Positions 18,362 through 26,639 of a DNA stretch of 51,619 bases are shown here, piece after piece. The notes under the pieces are model-generated. The model saw nothing but the letters and a program-made list of their open reading frames with translations, did no database searches and was not told the DNA's origin. A program made the position numbers and the translations under genes. This DNA is from Acidobacteriaceae bacterium (lineage in GTDB: Bacteria; Acidobacteriota; Terriglobia; Terriglobales; Acidobacteriaceae). Each line of letters opens with the position of its first letter. The stretch's first letter is position 1. The stretch covers positions 1 through 51,619 of the forward strand of contig PMYL01000006.1 of assembly GCA_003170825.1 (NCBI GenBank), given 5' to 3'.

Positions 18362-19789
18362 ATGACTTCAACTGTCTCCAGCCTGGTCGGTTTTTCCGCT
18401 GAGAAGCGGCGCGTGGCGCTGCACTCGATGCTGGCGGCGGCGGCGATGACGGTGCTGAAGCTGGCGGCAGGGCTGGTGTCGGGGTCGCTGGGCGTGCTGT
18501 CGGACGCGGCGCACTCGGCGCTGGACCTGGTGGGCGTGACGCTGACGTACTTTTCAGTGCGGGTGAGCGACAAGCCGGCCGACGAAGACCACACCTACGG
18601 CCACGGCAAGATCGAGAACCTGTCAGCATTCGGCGAGACAGGGCTGATGGCTGTCTCCTGCGCGTGGATTATCTGGGAGGCGATGGCGCGGATCTTCCAC
18701 CACACGGTGGAGTTGCGCCACTCGGTGTGGCCGGTGCTGGTGCTGCTGACTTCGATTGGGGTGGATTACTGGCGGTCGCGGCGGCTGCTGGCGGTGGCGG
18801 AGCGGACGGGGTCGCCGGCGCTGGCGACGGATGCGTTTCATTTTGCTTCGGACATCTGGTCGACGCTGGCGGTGCTGTGCGGGCTGGGCGGGAGCTGGGT
18901 GGGAACGCGATTTGGGATTGGCTGGCTGCTGTATGCGGACCCGTTTGCGGCGGTGGTGGTTTCGCTGATGATTCTGCGCATGACGCTGCACCTGGGCCGG
19001 GAGACGGTGGGCGTGCTGATGGACGAGGTTCCGGTGGAGACGCGGCGGCGGCTGGTGCGGGAGGTGGAGCGGGTGGAAGGCGTGCTGGCCGTGGAGCAGG
19101 CGCGGGTGCGGCGCGCTGGAGCCGGCTACTTTGCCGACCTGACGCTGGCGCTGCCGCGAGGGTTTACGTTCGAGCACACCGGGGAGCTGGTGCGGGAGGC
19201 CACCGAGGCGGCGCACCGCGCGCTGCCGGAGGCGGACGTGGTGATCCACACGGTACCGCGCGAGGCCAGGACGGAGAGCGTCTTCGACCGGGTGCGGGCA
19301 GTGGCGGCGCGCAACAATGTGAGCGTGCATGAGCTGAGCGTGCAGTCGCACCATGGACGGCTGCGCGTGGAGCAGCATCTGGAGTTGGACGAGATGATGC
19401 CGTTGCTGACGGCGCACGGGTTTGTGACCGCGATGGAGGCGGAGATTCTGCGCGAGGCGCCGGAGATCGACTCGGTGCTGACGCACATTGAGAGCGAGCC
19501 GGCCACCATCGAGCAGCCGGAAGAGACGGTCGTCGAGGACCGCAAGATCGAGGCCGCACTGCGGGCAGCGGCCAGTCAGTTCAAGGAGATTGTGGATGTG
19601 CACGAGATCATCGTGGGCCGCACCAGCGATCACATCCATCTCTCCTGCCATTGCACACTGCCCGACAAACTGACGATGCGGCGCGTCCACGAGGTAATCA
19701 CCGGGCTGGAGGATCGTTTCAAGCTGGAGTGCCCGGAGGTCTACCGGGTGACGATTCACCCCGAGCCGGCGACGGATAACCTGCGATAA
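18362..19789 (+). CDS. Cation diffusion facilitator transporter with extended C-terminus
   Basis: 475 residues, longer than the usual 300-or-so. The N-terminal six-helix CDF domain has the two metal-site motifs SDAAHSALDLVG and TDAFHFASDIWS, plus HTYGHGKIENLSAF. A first cytoplasmic dimerisation domain spans roughly residues 210-290 (VERVEGVLAVEQARVRRAG through VVIHTVPRE). Two more related-looking segments follow (residues about 300-380 and 390-475), including VDVHEIIVGRTSDHIHLSCH and ending CPEVYRVTIHPEP. It probably exports zinc, iron or manganese. It starts 7 bp after menG, probably in the same operon. Confidence 0.92.
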   Translation: MTSTVSSLVGFSAEKRRVALHSMLAAAAMTVLKLAAGLVSGSLGVLSDAAHSALDLVGVTLTYFSVRVSDKPADEDHTYGHGKIENLSAFGETGLMAVSCAWIIWEAMARIFHHTVELRHSVWPVLVLLTSIGVDYWRSRRLLAVAERTGSPALATDAFHFASDIWSTLAVLCGLGGSWVGTRFGIGWLLYADPFAAVVVSLMILRMTLHLGRETVGVLMDEVPVETRRRLVREVERVEGVLAVEQARVRRAGAGYFADLTLALPRGFTFEHTGELVREATEAAHRALPEADVVIHTVPREARTESVFDRVRAVAARNNVSVHELSVQSHHGRLRVEQHLELDEMMPLLTAHGFVTAMEAEILREAPEIDSVLTHIESEPATIEQPEETVVEDRKIEAALRAAASQFKEIVDVHEIIVGRTSDHIHLSCHCTLPDKLTMRRVHEVITGLEDRFKLECPEVYRVTIHPEPATDNLR

Positions 19790-19817
19790 GACGCGAGAAA
19801 GCGGGATTGGCCTTTAA

Positions 19818-20210
19818 CTAGCGGGAGGCGGCTTTCTCTTTGAGTGCGCTTTGCACGATGTACGAAGAGCGGGTGAGGCCTTGGACGCGGGCGCGACGGT
19901 CAATCTCGGCAATCTGGCTTTCACGGGCGGTGATATTGATGCGGACGGTTCTTTCCGGCTCGCGGAGTTCGGCCAGGAAAGCTACCGCGCCCTTCATGGC
20001 AGGATCGGCTCGCAGATCGTCCAGAGTGGAGGGCTTGGGAATCGCCTCTCCGTCCTCGCGCATACCGGCAACATGGAACGCCAGAGCTTGGACAGCCATT
20101 CTGCGCGCTTCCTCCAGCGTGGACCCGGCGCTGATGCAGCCGGGAAAGTCGGGAAAGCTGACGCCGTAGTCCGAATTTTTGTCTTTGTGAAGGTAGGCGA
20201 TGTATTCCAT
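19818..20210 (-). CDS. hicB: HicB-family antitoxin (second HicAB module)
   Basis: 130 residues. The N-terminal HicB fold is canonical (MEYIAYLHKDKNSDYGVSFP, DFPGCISAGSTLEEARRMAV). The C-terminal ribbon-helix-helix DNA-binding region follows (ERTVRINITARESQIAEID, RRARVQGLTRSSYIVQSAL). This module is clearly different from the one at 0.1-0.7 kb, which has the other HicB subtype. It is preceded by its hicA with a 10-bp gap on the same strand. Confidence 0.93.
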   Translation of the reverse strand: MEYIAYLHKDKNSDYGVSFPDFPGCISAGSTLEEARRMAVQALAFHVAGMREDGEAIPKPSTLDDLRADPAMKGAVAFLAELREPERTVRINITARESQIAEIDRRARVQGLTRSSYIVQSALKEKAASR

Positions 20211-20220
20211 GGTCCGTTCC

Positions 20221-20409
20221 TTACGTGAGCTTGAGGCCAGCCTGTTTTTCGATGCTCTTGAGAGTTCCTGTGGGAACGTCTTTCTTCGGGAACGGCACCG
20301 TAACCCGGCCCGGCTTCACGGGGTGCTTGAATTGCTTGTGGCTTCCGGTCTGCGCAACCTCGAACCAGCCGTCTTGTTGGAGCCTGCGGATGACCTCCCG
20401 GCTGTTCAT
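20221..20409 (-). CDS. hicA: HicA-family mRNA interferase toxin (second module)
   Basis: 62 residues, the compact canonical HicA form. MNSREVIRRLQQDGWFEVAQ is followed by TGSHKQFKHPVKPGRVTVP with the catalytic His in GSHKQF, and then FPKKDVPTGTLKSIEKQAG. It degrades mRNA when free of HicB. The start codon at 20409 lies about 23 bp from the predicted -10 hexamer. The module is divergent to osmC. Confidence 0.93.
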   Translation of the reverse strand: MNSREVIRRLQQDGWFEVAQTGSHKQFKHPVKPGRVTVPFPKKDVPTGTLKSIEKQAGLKLT

Positions 20410-20431
20410 AGGGACGCGTCCTTACCCCTCA

Positions 20432-20460
20432 AGAATACACATTTCGTATACACTCATCAA
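20432..20460 (-). promoter_or_regulatory. Promoter and possible operator of the second hicAB operon
   Basis: On the minus strand TTGATG (20455-20460) and TATTCT (20432-20437) are separated by 17 bp, a good sigma-70 layout. Between them GTGTAT occurs twice in direct orientation, and a GTATAC palindrome is present, giving plausible sites for HicB. The regulatory role is inferred. Confidence 0.5.
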
Positions 20461-20491
20461 TGACCGGAAAAAACCAACCAAAGGAAAGCCG

Positions 20492-20908
20492 ATGATTGCG
20501 CACAGCGAATGGAAGGGCGGGAAGATTTTCGAGGGGATTTCGGAGAGCGAGCATTCGGTGTTCTTTGACGCGGACCCCTCGCACGGGCAGGGGCCGAGCC
20601 CCATGGAGACGGTGCTGATGGCGCTGTGCGGATGCACCAGCGTGGACGTGGTTTCGATCCTGGAGAAAAAGCGGCAGCCGCTCGAAGGGCTGCGGGTGAC
20701 GGCCACGGCGACGCAGGCCGGGACGGCGCCGCAGGTGTTTACGCACATCAAACTGACCTACGCGGTGAGCGGGCGTTTGAGCCGCAAGGCCGTGGAGGAC
20801 GCTGTGGCGCTGTCGAAGAACAAATACTGCTCGGTCGGGCAGATGCTGGAGAAGGCGGCGGCGGTCGAGCACGAGATTGTGTTTGAGGACGGTGAGCCTG
20901 AGGCATGA
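20492..20908 (+). CDS. OsmC-family peroxiredoxin-like protein
   Basis: 138 residues from the ATG at 20492 (ribosome-binding site AAAGGAAAG). The OsmC fold is evident from GPSPMETVLMALCGCTSVDV, with the first active cysteine region, and KNKYCSVGQMLEKAA, with the second. These two cysteines form the thiol pair used to reduce organic peroxides in OsmC/Ohr proteins. The extra Cys in LCGCTS is typical of the YhfA branch, whose substrate is unclear. The stop overlaps the start of the PASTA gene (ATGA). Confidence 0.9.
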   Translation: MIAHSEWKGGKIFEGISESEHSVFFDADPSHGQGPSPMETVLMALCGCTSVDVVSILEKKRQPLEGLRVTATATQAGTAPQVFTHIKLTYAVSGRLSRKAVEDAVALSKNKYCSVGQMLEKAAAVEHEIVFEDGEPEA

Positions 20909-21684
20909 AGAAGGTTCATTTTGTGAATTTTTTCCAGGTGGCGTCGCTGGTGATGCTGCTGGTGGCGGTGGCGCTGCTGGCGGCCATCGCCACGATGCAC
21001 TTTGCCATTCACGGGGCGGAGGTGCAGGTGCCGGCGCTGAAAGGAATGACGGTGGCCGACGCGCGCAGCCAGACGGCGGGGCTGGGGCTGAACCTGGACG
21101 TGGACAACCGCTACTACTCGGGCGACGTGGCCGCGGGACATATTCTGACGCAGTCGCCGGCGGCGGGAACGGTGGTGCGGCGGGAGTGGCGTGTGCGGGT
21201 GGCAGAGAGCCTGGGACCGCAGAAGGTGGAAGTGCCGGACACGGTGGGCAAAGAGGAGCGGGTGGCGGCGCTGGAGTTGCGGCGCGTGGGTCTGGAGGTG
21301 GGCGTGACCGCGCGGCTGCCCTGGGGCTCGCCGCGGCGAGCGGCTGAGGGAACGGTGCTGGCGCAGGACCCGCCGGCCCACGCGCAGGGGATCGAGCGGC
21401 CCAGCATCAATCTGCTGGTGGCCGCGCCGGATGACGATGCGCCCGACGGCTTTGCGATGCCCGACCTGGTGGGCCTGCCGGTGGTGAGTGCGCAGGCTCA
21501 GTTGGCCAGGGTGGGCCTGAAATCGGCGACGCCCAGCTTTGTGGACGTGCCGGTAGGGCCAGTGGGCAGCGGAGACGCGCCGCTCAGGCCGCCGGTGGCG
21601 CCGGGCGCGGTAACGGCGCAACAGCCGCCAGCCGGCAGCCGCGTGGATCAGAGCACGATGGTGAAGCTGACGGTGGCGAAGTAG
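20905..21684 (+). CDS. Membrane-anchored PASTA-domain protein without a kinase
   Basis: 259 residues. An N-terminal membrane helix (ASLVMLLVAVALLAAIATMH) anchors three PASTA repeats: VQVPALKGMTVADARSQTAG with its partner half, KVEVPDTVGKEERVAALELR, and FAMPDLVGLPVVSAQAQLAR. Each ends with the QSPAAGTVV / QDPPAHAQG / QQPPAGSRV type motif. PASTA domains bind muropeptides or beta-lactams and usually sit on Ser/Thr kinases or PBPs; here neither domain is present. The protein may be a muropeptide sensor or scaffold. Its start overlaps the osmC stop by 4 bp. Confidence 0.88.
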   Translation: MKKVHFVNFFQVASLVMLLVAVALLAAIATMHFAIHGAEVQVPALKGMTVADARSQTAGLGLNLDVDNRYYSGDVAAGHILTQSPAAGTVVRREWRVRVAESLGPQKVEVPDTVGKEERVAALELRRVGLEVGVTARLPWGSPRRAAEGTVLAQDPPAHAQGIERPSINLLVAAPDDDAPDGFAMPDLVGLPVVSAQAQLARVGLKSATPSFVDVPVGPVGSGDAPLRPPVAPGAVTAQQPPAGSRVDQSTMVKLTVAK

Positions 21685-21686
21685 CG

Positions 21687-21722
21687 AAACAGTTTTCAGT
21701 TGTCAGTTGCCAGCGATCAGTT
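21687..21722. repeat. CAGTTGTCAG element, half copy D3
   Basis: AACAGTTTTCAGTTGTCAG is followed by a degenerate CAGCGATCAG. Only one arm of the inverted D family is present, directly after the PASTA gene stop codon. Confidence 0.6.
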
Positions 21723-21768
21723 CATCGGAGAGTCAGCTCGTTTGTGGGCTGCATCCAAATAGAGACGC

Positions 21769-23112
21769 ATGACGCCGGAGACAAAAGAACAAAACGGGGA
21801 AGCTGCCGGGGCTGTGCCCGCGGCCGGGGATTTCTCGCATGCCTGGCGGGCGCTGCGGCACAGGAACTTCCGCCTGTTTTTTGGCGGGCAGAGCATCTCG
21901 CTCGTCGGCACGTGGATGACGCGCATCGCCACGTCGTGGCTGGTGTACCGGCTGACCAAGTCGCCGCTGCTGCTGGGCACGGTGGGGTTTGCGGGGCAGA
22001 TTCCCACCTTTCTGCTGGCTCCGCTGGCGGGCGTTGTGGTGGACCGCATCGACCGGCGGACGCTGCTGGTTTGGACGCAGAGCCTGGCCATGGCGCAGTC
22101 GCTGGCGCTGGCCTGGCTCACGCTTTCCCATCGCATCACCATCCCCGAAATACTGGCGCTGAGCGTGATGCAGGGCGTCATCAATTCATTCGACATGCCG
22201 GGCCGGCAGTCGTTCATGGTGAAGATGGTGGAGGATAAGGCCGACCTTTCCAATGCCATCGCCATCAACTCGTCGATGGTGAACGTGGCGCGGTTGATCG
22301 GCCCCTCGCTGGCGGGGATGCTGATTGCCGTCAGCAATGAAGGCTGGTGCTTCCTGACGGATGGCGTGAGCTACATCGCGGTGATCGCATCGCTCCTGAT
22401 GATGCGCCTTCCGGCGGCGAAGGAGGAGCGCGCGGCAACGACCATGGTGGCTCAGTTGCGCGAAGGTTGGACGTATGTGGCGCACTTCGCGCCGATTCGC
22501 ACTATATTGATTTTGTTTGCGCTGCTGAGCCTGATGGGCTGGCCGTTCATGGTGCTGATGCCGGTGTTTGCGGCACAAGTGCTGCACGGCGGCCCGCATA
22601 CGCTGGGTTTTCTGATGGGCGCGGTGGGCGTGGGTTCGTTGGGGTCGGCGCTGGCGATGGTGATGCGGCGGAATGTGCGCGGACTGACCAGGATGATTCC
22701 CATTGCGTCGTCGGCATTTGGCGTGGGGCTGATCTGCTTTGGACTGTCCAATGTGCTGTGGCTCTCGATGCTGACGATGCTGGTGACGGGCTTCGGCATG
22801 ATGCAGGGAATGGTGGCCAGCAACACCATTCTGCAGACCCTGGTGGATGAGAAGATGCGCGGGCGGGTGATGAGCTACTACACCATGGCGTTTGTGGGAA
22901 TGGCGCCCTTCGGAAGCCTGCTGGCGGGCGCGCTGGCGCACGCCATTGGCGCACAGTACACGGTGATGGTGAGCGGCATTGCCTGCATTGTGGGGTCGCT
23001 CTGGTTCTGGTCACGGCTGAAGGGGATTCGCAAGGGGATGCGGCCGATTTATGAGCGGCTGGGGATTGTGCCGCTGGTGAGTATTGTGGACGAGGAAGGC
23101 GCGGAAGGGTGA
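21769..23112 (+). CDS. MFS transporter, EntS-like DHA3 type
   Basis: 447 residues with twelve predicted helices. The MFS_3 features are [20 protein letters not shown] at the N-terminus, [20 protein letters not shown] in helix 1, and the loop motif [36 protein letters not shown] is typical of the enterobactin-exporter/DHA3 branch. The substrate is unknown: siderophores, drugs or metabolites are all possible. An 84-bp gap with the D3 repeat separates it from the PASTA gene. UPF0303 follows 52 bp downstream on the same strand. Confidence 0.9.
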   Translation: MTPETKEQNGEAAGAVPAAGDFSHAWRALRHRNFRLFFGGQSISLVGTWMTRIATSWLVYRLTKSPLLLGTVGFAGQIPTFLLAPLAGVVVDRIDRRTLLVWTQSLAMAQSLALAWLTLSHRITIPEILALSVMQGVINSFDMPGRQSFMVKMVEDKADLSNAIAINSSMVNVARLIGPSLAGMLIAVSNEGWCFLTDGVSYIAVIASLLMMRLPAAKEERAATTMVAQLREGWTYVAHFAPIRTILILFALLSLMGWPFMVLMPVFAAQVLHGGPHTLGFLMGAVGVGSLGSALAMVMRRNVRGLTRMIPIASSAFGVGLICFGLSNVLWLSMLTMLVTGFGMMQGMVASNTILQTLVDEKMRGRVMSYYTMAFVGMAPFGSLLAGALAHAIGAQYTVMVSGIACIVGSLWFWSRLKGIRKGMRPIYERLGIVPLVSIVDEEGAEG

Positions 23113-23164
23113 GGGCGGTTCAGCAGAGTCAGATGGGTTAGCGGGGCATGAGAAGGAGAACCAA

Positions 23165-23662
23165 ATGGGACTGAGCGAAGATCTGGAGCGGGTGGCGTTG
23201 CAGGAGCGCGAGTTGCAGTTGCCGCGCATGGACGCGCGAGTGGCGTGGGAGCTGGGCGTGCGGCTGAGGACGCTGGCGGAAGAACGCGGGCTGGCGGTGG
23301 TGGTCGATGTGCGGCGGTTCGGGCAGCCGTTGTTCTATGCGGCGCTGGAGGGCACGGCGCCTGACCATGCGGAGTGGGTGCGGCGCAAGAGCAACGTGGT
23401 GGCGCGCTTCCATCGCAGTTCCTACGCGGTTGGGCTGAAACTGAAGCCGAAGAACGAAACGCTTACCGAACAACAGGGCCTGCCGCTGGCCGACTATGCA
23501 ACGCATGGCGGTTCGTTTCCGCTGACCGTGACGGGCGCGGGAGTGGTGGGCAGTGCGACCGTCTCCGGATTGCCGCAGCGCGCCGATCATGAGCTGGTGG
23601 TGGAGGCGCTGTGCGCGGTGCTGGGGCGCGATTATGCGGCGCTGCGGCTGGAGGCGGAGTAG
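23165..23662 (+). CDS. UPF0303 / heme-degrading-domain (HbpS-like) protein
   Basis: 165 residues from the ATG at 23165, which has a strong AAGGAG ribosome-binding site. The family pattern is seen in [60 protein letters not shown], and a Gly-rich end [20 protein letters not shown] with [17 protein letters not shown]. Related proteins include yeast Ybr137w and Streptomyces HbpS. Heme binding is known only for some members, so the activity here is open. Confidence 0.88.
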   Translation: MGLSEDLERVALQERELQLPRMDARVAWELGVRLRTLAEERGLAVVVDVRRFGQPLFYAALEGTAPDHAEWVRRKSNVVARFHRSSYAVGLKLKPKNETLTEQQGLPLADYATHGGSFPLTVTGAGVVGSATVSGLPQRADHELVVEALCAVLGRDYAALRLEAE

Positions 23663-23717
23663 GGCTTCTTAGCGGGCCAGCGGGCCAGCGGTCTGACGAC
23701 CGTGTTAGCGCTGCTTT

Positions 23718-25148
23718 TTACGCAGTTCTCTCGATCAGTGCGATAAAGAAGCCGTCGGTGTGGAATGCACCCGGAAGCAGGCGCAGAGTTCCTTCGGGCG
23801 TTATGCAGCCGCGCAGCCGCTCCGCGCCGGAGGGGGTCAAGATGGCTTCGCTGAGCAGGGCGTCGATGCGAGATTCGAGCGGAATCACGCGAGCGTTGGG
23901 GGTTGCGGCGAGCACTGCGGCGACAACTTGCTCGTTTTCTTCCGGTTCCAGCGAACAGGTGGAGTAGACGACGCGGCCACCGGGGCGGACGGCGCGCAAG
24001 GCGGCCTGGAGGATGGCGCGTTGGCGTTCGGCCTGGCGGCTGAGGGCTACGAGGCTCAGTCGATGGCGAATCTCCGGGTTGCGGCCCATCGTACCAGTTC
24101 CGCTGCAAGGGACGTCGGCCAAGACCAGATCAAAAACCGAGTCCTCGGCCAGCTCGGTTGCGTTGGCCAAGCGGCACTGGACCCGGTCGCCCAGATAGGC
24201 CAATCGCTTTTGCAGCTGTTCATGGCGCGGAAAGCTGATTTCGCAGGCGAGGATGCGGGCTGCCGGATTGCGCTCGGCCAGGATGAGGGTTTTTCCGCCG
24301 GGGGCGGCGCAACAGTCGAGAAGGTCGCTCCCGCATCCGGCAAGCTCTGCGACCAGTTGCGAGCCTTCGTCCTGCAAACGCACGCGCCCTTCGAGAAAGG
24401 CGGCTGCCGAAGTGAGGTCGCCGGAGACCACTGTGCGCGCGGCGGTGAGCAGTTCGCCGGGTTCGAGGACGATGCCGGCATGGGCGAGTTCATCTTCGCC
24501 GCCGGGGCTAACGATGCGGATGGCGAGGGTGGGCTGGATCTGGCCTTGGCGGCAGATGGTGCGGGTTGCGTCGAGGCCGTAGAAGCTGACCCAGCGCTCG
24601 ACCATCCAGGCGGGATGGGCTTCGGCGAGTGCCAGTTCCGCGACGGATTTTTCTGGAAGACTTCCCTCAGGGGCTAAAGCCCGCTTTGATTTTGCAGGGT
24701 TGATGTACGGGCTGAAGCCCGTACCCTTCAATCCTTCAAGTTTTTCATCGGACCGCGGAGCAGCGGCGAGTTTGCGGAGGACGGCGTTGACCATGCCGGA
24801 GGCGAAGCGGTGGCCGGCCTGTTTGGCCAGTTCCACGCTATCGTCGATGGCAGCGTACGCGGGGATGCGATCCAGGTGGAGCACTTGGAAGGCGCCGAGG
24901 CGCAGGACGATCAAAACTACGGAATCGAGCTTGCCGTAAGGGCGTGTGAGCAGGGCTTGCAGTTGGCGGTCGAGGCGGATCTGCCAGCGGAGGACGCCCA
25001 GCACCAGGGCTGTGGCCAGGTTGCGGTCGGGGGCCGAGAGAGCGTTGACGGCTTTGCCGCGAAGCAGATCGTCCGAGTGGGATTGGCCGCGCTCGACAGC
25101 CATGAGGACGGCGAAGGCGGCTTTGCGGGCGGGAGAAATGGCGGGCAT
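23718..25148 (-). CDS. rsmB: 16S rRNA (cytosine-967-C5)-methyltransferase RsmB
   Basis: 476 residues from the ATG at 25148 (an in-frame TTG lies 9 bp upstream). An N-terminal NusB-like RNA-binding domain covers residues about 5-130 (ARKAAFAVLMAVERGQSHSD, DSVELAKQAGHRFASGMVNA). A Rossmann methyltransferase domain follows from about residue 175. SAM site LLDCCAAPGGKTLILAER, ADVPCSGTGTMGRNPEIR with the catalytic Cys, and RVVYSTCSLEPEENEQVV are all intact. Residues about 140-163 (from LKGTGFSPYINPAKSKRA to PEGS) are encoded by a mobile REP-like element and sit in the interdomain linker. Last gene of the aroC-def-fmt-rsmB operon. Confidence 0.96.
   Translation of the reverse strand: MPAISPARKAAFAVLMAVERGQSHSDDLLRGKAVNALSAPDRNLATALVLGVLRWQIRLDRQLQALLTRPYGKLDSVVLIVLRLGAFQVLHLDRIPAYAAIDDSVELAKQAGHRFASGMVNAVLRKLAAAPRSDEKLEGLKGTGFSPYINPAKSKRALAPEGSLPEKSVAELALAEAHPAWMVERWVSFYGLDATRTICRQGQIQPTLAIRIVSPGGEDELAHAGIVLEPGELLTAARTVVSGDLTSAAAFLEGRVRLQDEGSQLVAELAGCGSDLLDCCAAPGGKTLILAERNPAARILACEISFPRHEQLQKRLAYLGDRVQCRLANATELAEDSVFDLVLADVPCSGTGTMGRNPEIRHRLSLVALSRQAERQRAILQAALRAVRPGGRVVYSTCSLEPEENEQVVAAVLAATPNARVIPLESRIDALLSEAILTPSGAERLRGCITPEGTLRLLPGAFHTDGFFIALIERTA
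24661..24730. repeat. REP-like double-hairpin element inside rsmB (family C, copy 1)
   Basis: The two hairpins GGGCTAAAGCCC and TACGGGCTGAAGCCCGTA are about 25 bp apart. The sequence aligns base for base with 37651-37715 over most of its length, starting with CTTCCCTC(A/C)GGGGCTAAAG. Its architecture matches the two elements flanking the RAYT gene at 41412-41480 and 41949-42017. It is read in frame in rsmB. Confidence 0.85.
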
Positions 25149-25153
25149 TCGCC

Positions 25154-26116
25154 TCAACCTAACCGAACGCCGAGCCGCGCATTGGCGGCGAGTGGAGATC
25201 CGCGCAGGAATTCGGCGGCGATGAGGCGCTTTTTGCCTTCGAGCTGGAGTTCGAGGAGTTCGAGCCAGGTGTTTTCGGCGCAGGCTGCGAAGAGGCGATG
25301 ATTTTCGATGCGGAGCTGGCCGGGTTCGGCGAGAGCCGATTCGGCGGAGTGCGGCGCTGCCGCGACTTCCAGGCGATGGACGATCAGCTTTTTGCCGTCG
25401 AGCGTGGTGAAGGCGCCGGGCCAGGGTTGAAAGCCGCGCCAGCGATTTTTTAGTTCGATGGCGGTGCGGGCGGCAAAATCCATGCGGCCGTCTTCGCGGT
25501 CGAGGAGCGGGGCGAAGGTGGCGAAAGAGTGGTTCTGCGGCTGGGGGTGGATGGTTCCGCCGGCGAGGCTGGAGAGGGATTCGACCATCAGCGGCGCGCC
25601 GGAGTGGGCAAGCACCTCGAAAAGTTCAACGGCGGTTTGTTCGGGGGCGATGGCGAGGGTCTGCTGGAGGAGGATGGGGCCGGTATCGAGGCCTTCTTCA
25701 AGGAGCATGGTGGTGTTGCCGGTGAAGGCGTCGCCCATGGCCACGGCCCACTGGATGGGCGCCGCGCCGCGGTATTTGGGAAGCAAGGACGCATGGAGAT
25801 TGATGCAGCCGAGGCGGGGGAGGGCCAGCATCCACGTAGGAATGATGCGGCCGTAGGCAACCACGACGATGGCTTCGGGCGCAATGGCCTCAAGCCGGGC
25901 GTGGAACTCTGCGTTGGTGCGGATATTTTCAGGCTGCGTGACGGGCAGGCCGGAGGCCAGGGCGGCTTGCTTGACGGCGGGAGCGGTGAGCTGCCGGCCG
26001 CGGCCCGCGGGGCGGTCGGGTTGCGAGACGGCCAGCGCGATTTCGTGGCCCGCCGCGAGCAGCGCTTCGAGGGTGGGGACGGCGAAGCCGGGAGTGCCGC
26101 AGAAGACCAGTTTCAC
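25154..26116 (-). CDS. fmt: Methionyl-tRNA formyltransferase
   Basis: 320 residues from a GTG at 26116, giving the typical N-terminus (M)KLVFCGTPGFAVPTLEAL. A GTG 21 bp upstream is also in frame. Fmt formylates initiator Met-tRNA with 10-formyl-THF. Landmarks: SQPDRPAGRGRQLTAPAVKQ, the catalytic region ASLLPKYRGAAPIQWAV with Asn before HAS, and the C-terminal OB-like domain with RWRGFQPWPGAFTTLDGKKL. It starts 4 bp after the def stop codon and is followed closely by rsmB, the classic def-fmt-rsmB arrangement. Confidence 0.97.
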   Translation of the reverse strand: MKLVFCGTPGFAVPTLEALLAAGHEIALAVSQPDRPAGRGRQLTAPAVKQAALASGLPVTQPENIRTNAEFHARLEAIAPEAIVVVAYGRIIPTWMLALPRLGCINLHASLLPKYRGAAPIQWAVAMGDAFTGNTTMLLEEGLDTGPILLQQTLAIAPEQTAVELFEVLAHSGAPLMVESLSSLAGGTIHPQPQNHSFATFAPLLDREDGRMDFAARTAIELKNRWRGFQPWPGAFTTLDGKKLIVHRLEVAAAPHSAESALAEPGQLRIENHRLFAACAENTWLELLELQLEGKKRLIAAEFLRGSPLAANARLGVRLG

Positions 26117-26120
26117 GGCT

Positions 26121-26630
26121 CTACCACTTGCCTTCACTCTGCATCTTGCGGATCTTGCGCAGGTTGAGGTTGCGCTTGAGGGCGCTCATGCGGAAGATGA
26201 ACAACATGCCGTCGAGGTGGTCGATCTCATGCTGAAGGCAGCGCGAAAGCAGCTCGTCGGCGGCCTTCTCGAACCACTTGCCGCGCTCGTCCTGGGCGCG
26301 GATGCGGACTTTGGCGGCGCGCGCCACTTTCTCGCGGATATCAGGAAAGCTGAGGCAGCCTTCCTCCTCGTATTGTTTGCCCTCCTGGAAGACGATCTCG
26401 GGATTGACGAGAACCAGCTTGTCTTTGGGCTCCTTGCCCATGCTGAGGTCGATGACGGTGACGCGCTTGGAGGCGCCCACCTGCGGCGCGGCCAGGCCGA
26501 CGCCCTGCGAGGCATAGGTGGTCTCGAACATGTCCGCGACTAGCTTGCGCAGTTCGGCGTTGAACTCGGTGACCGGTTCGCCGGGTTGCGAGAGCACCGC
26601 TTCGGGATATTTGACAATCTTGAGGATCAT
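26121..26630 (-). CDS. def: Peptide deformylase
   Basis: 169 residues. The iron/zinc peptidase that removes N-formyl groups from nascent proteins. All three family motifs are present: GVGLAAPQVG (motif 1), EEGCLSFPDI (motif 2, metal Cys) and QHEIDHLDG (motif 3, HExxH-type metal His and catalytic Glu). The C-terminal tail (LKRNLNLRKIRKMQSEGKW) is basic. It lies 9 bp after aroC and 4 bp before fmt, so it belongs to the same transcript. Confidence 0.98.
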   Translation of the reverse strand: MILKIVKYPEAVLSQPGEPVTEFNAELRKLVADMFETTYASQGVGLAAPQVGASKRVTVIDLSMGKEPKDKLVLVNPEIVFQEGKQYEEEGCLSFPDIREKVARAAKVRIRAQDERGKWFEKAADELLSRCLQHEIDHLDGMLFIFRMSALKRNLNLRKIRKMQSEGKW

Positions 26631-26639
26631 TTCTGTGTG

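Noticed and set aside
18623..19759. A 378-codon open frame antisense to the CDF transporter gene
   Set aside because: His/Arg/Pro/Gln-rich shadow with no domain; the plus-strand frame has clear CDF motifs.
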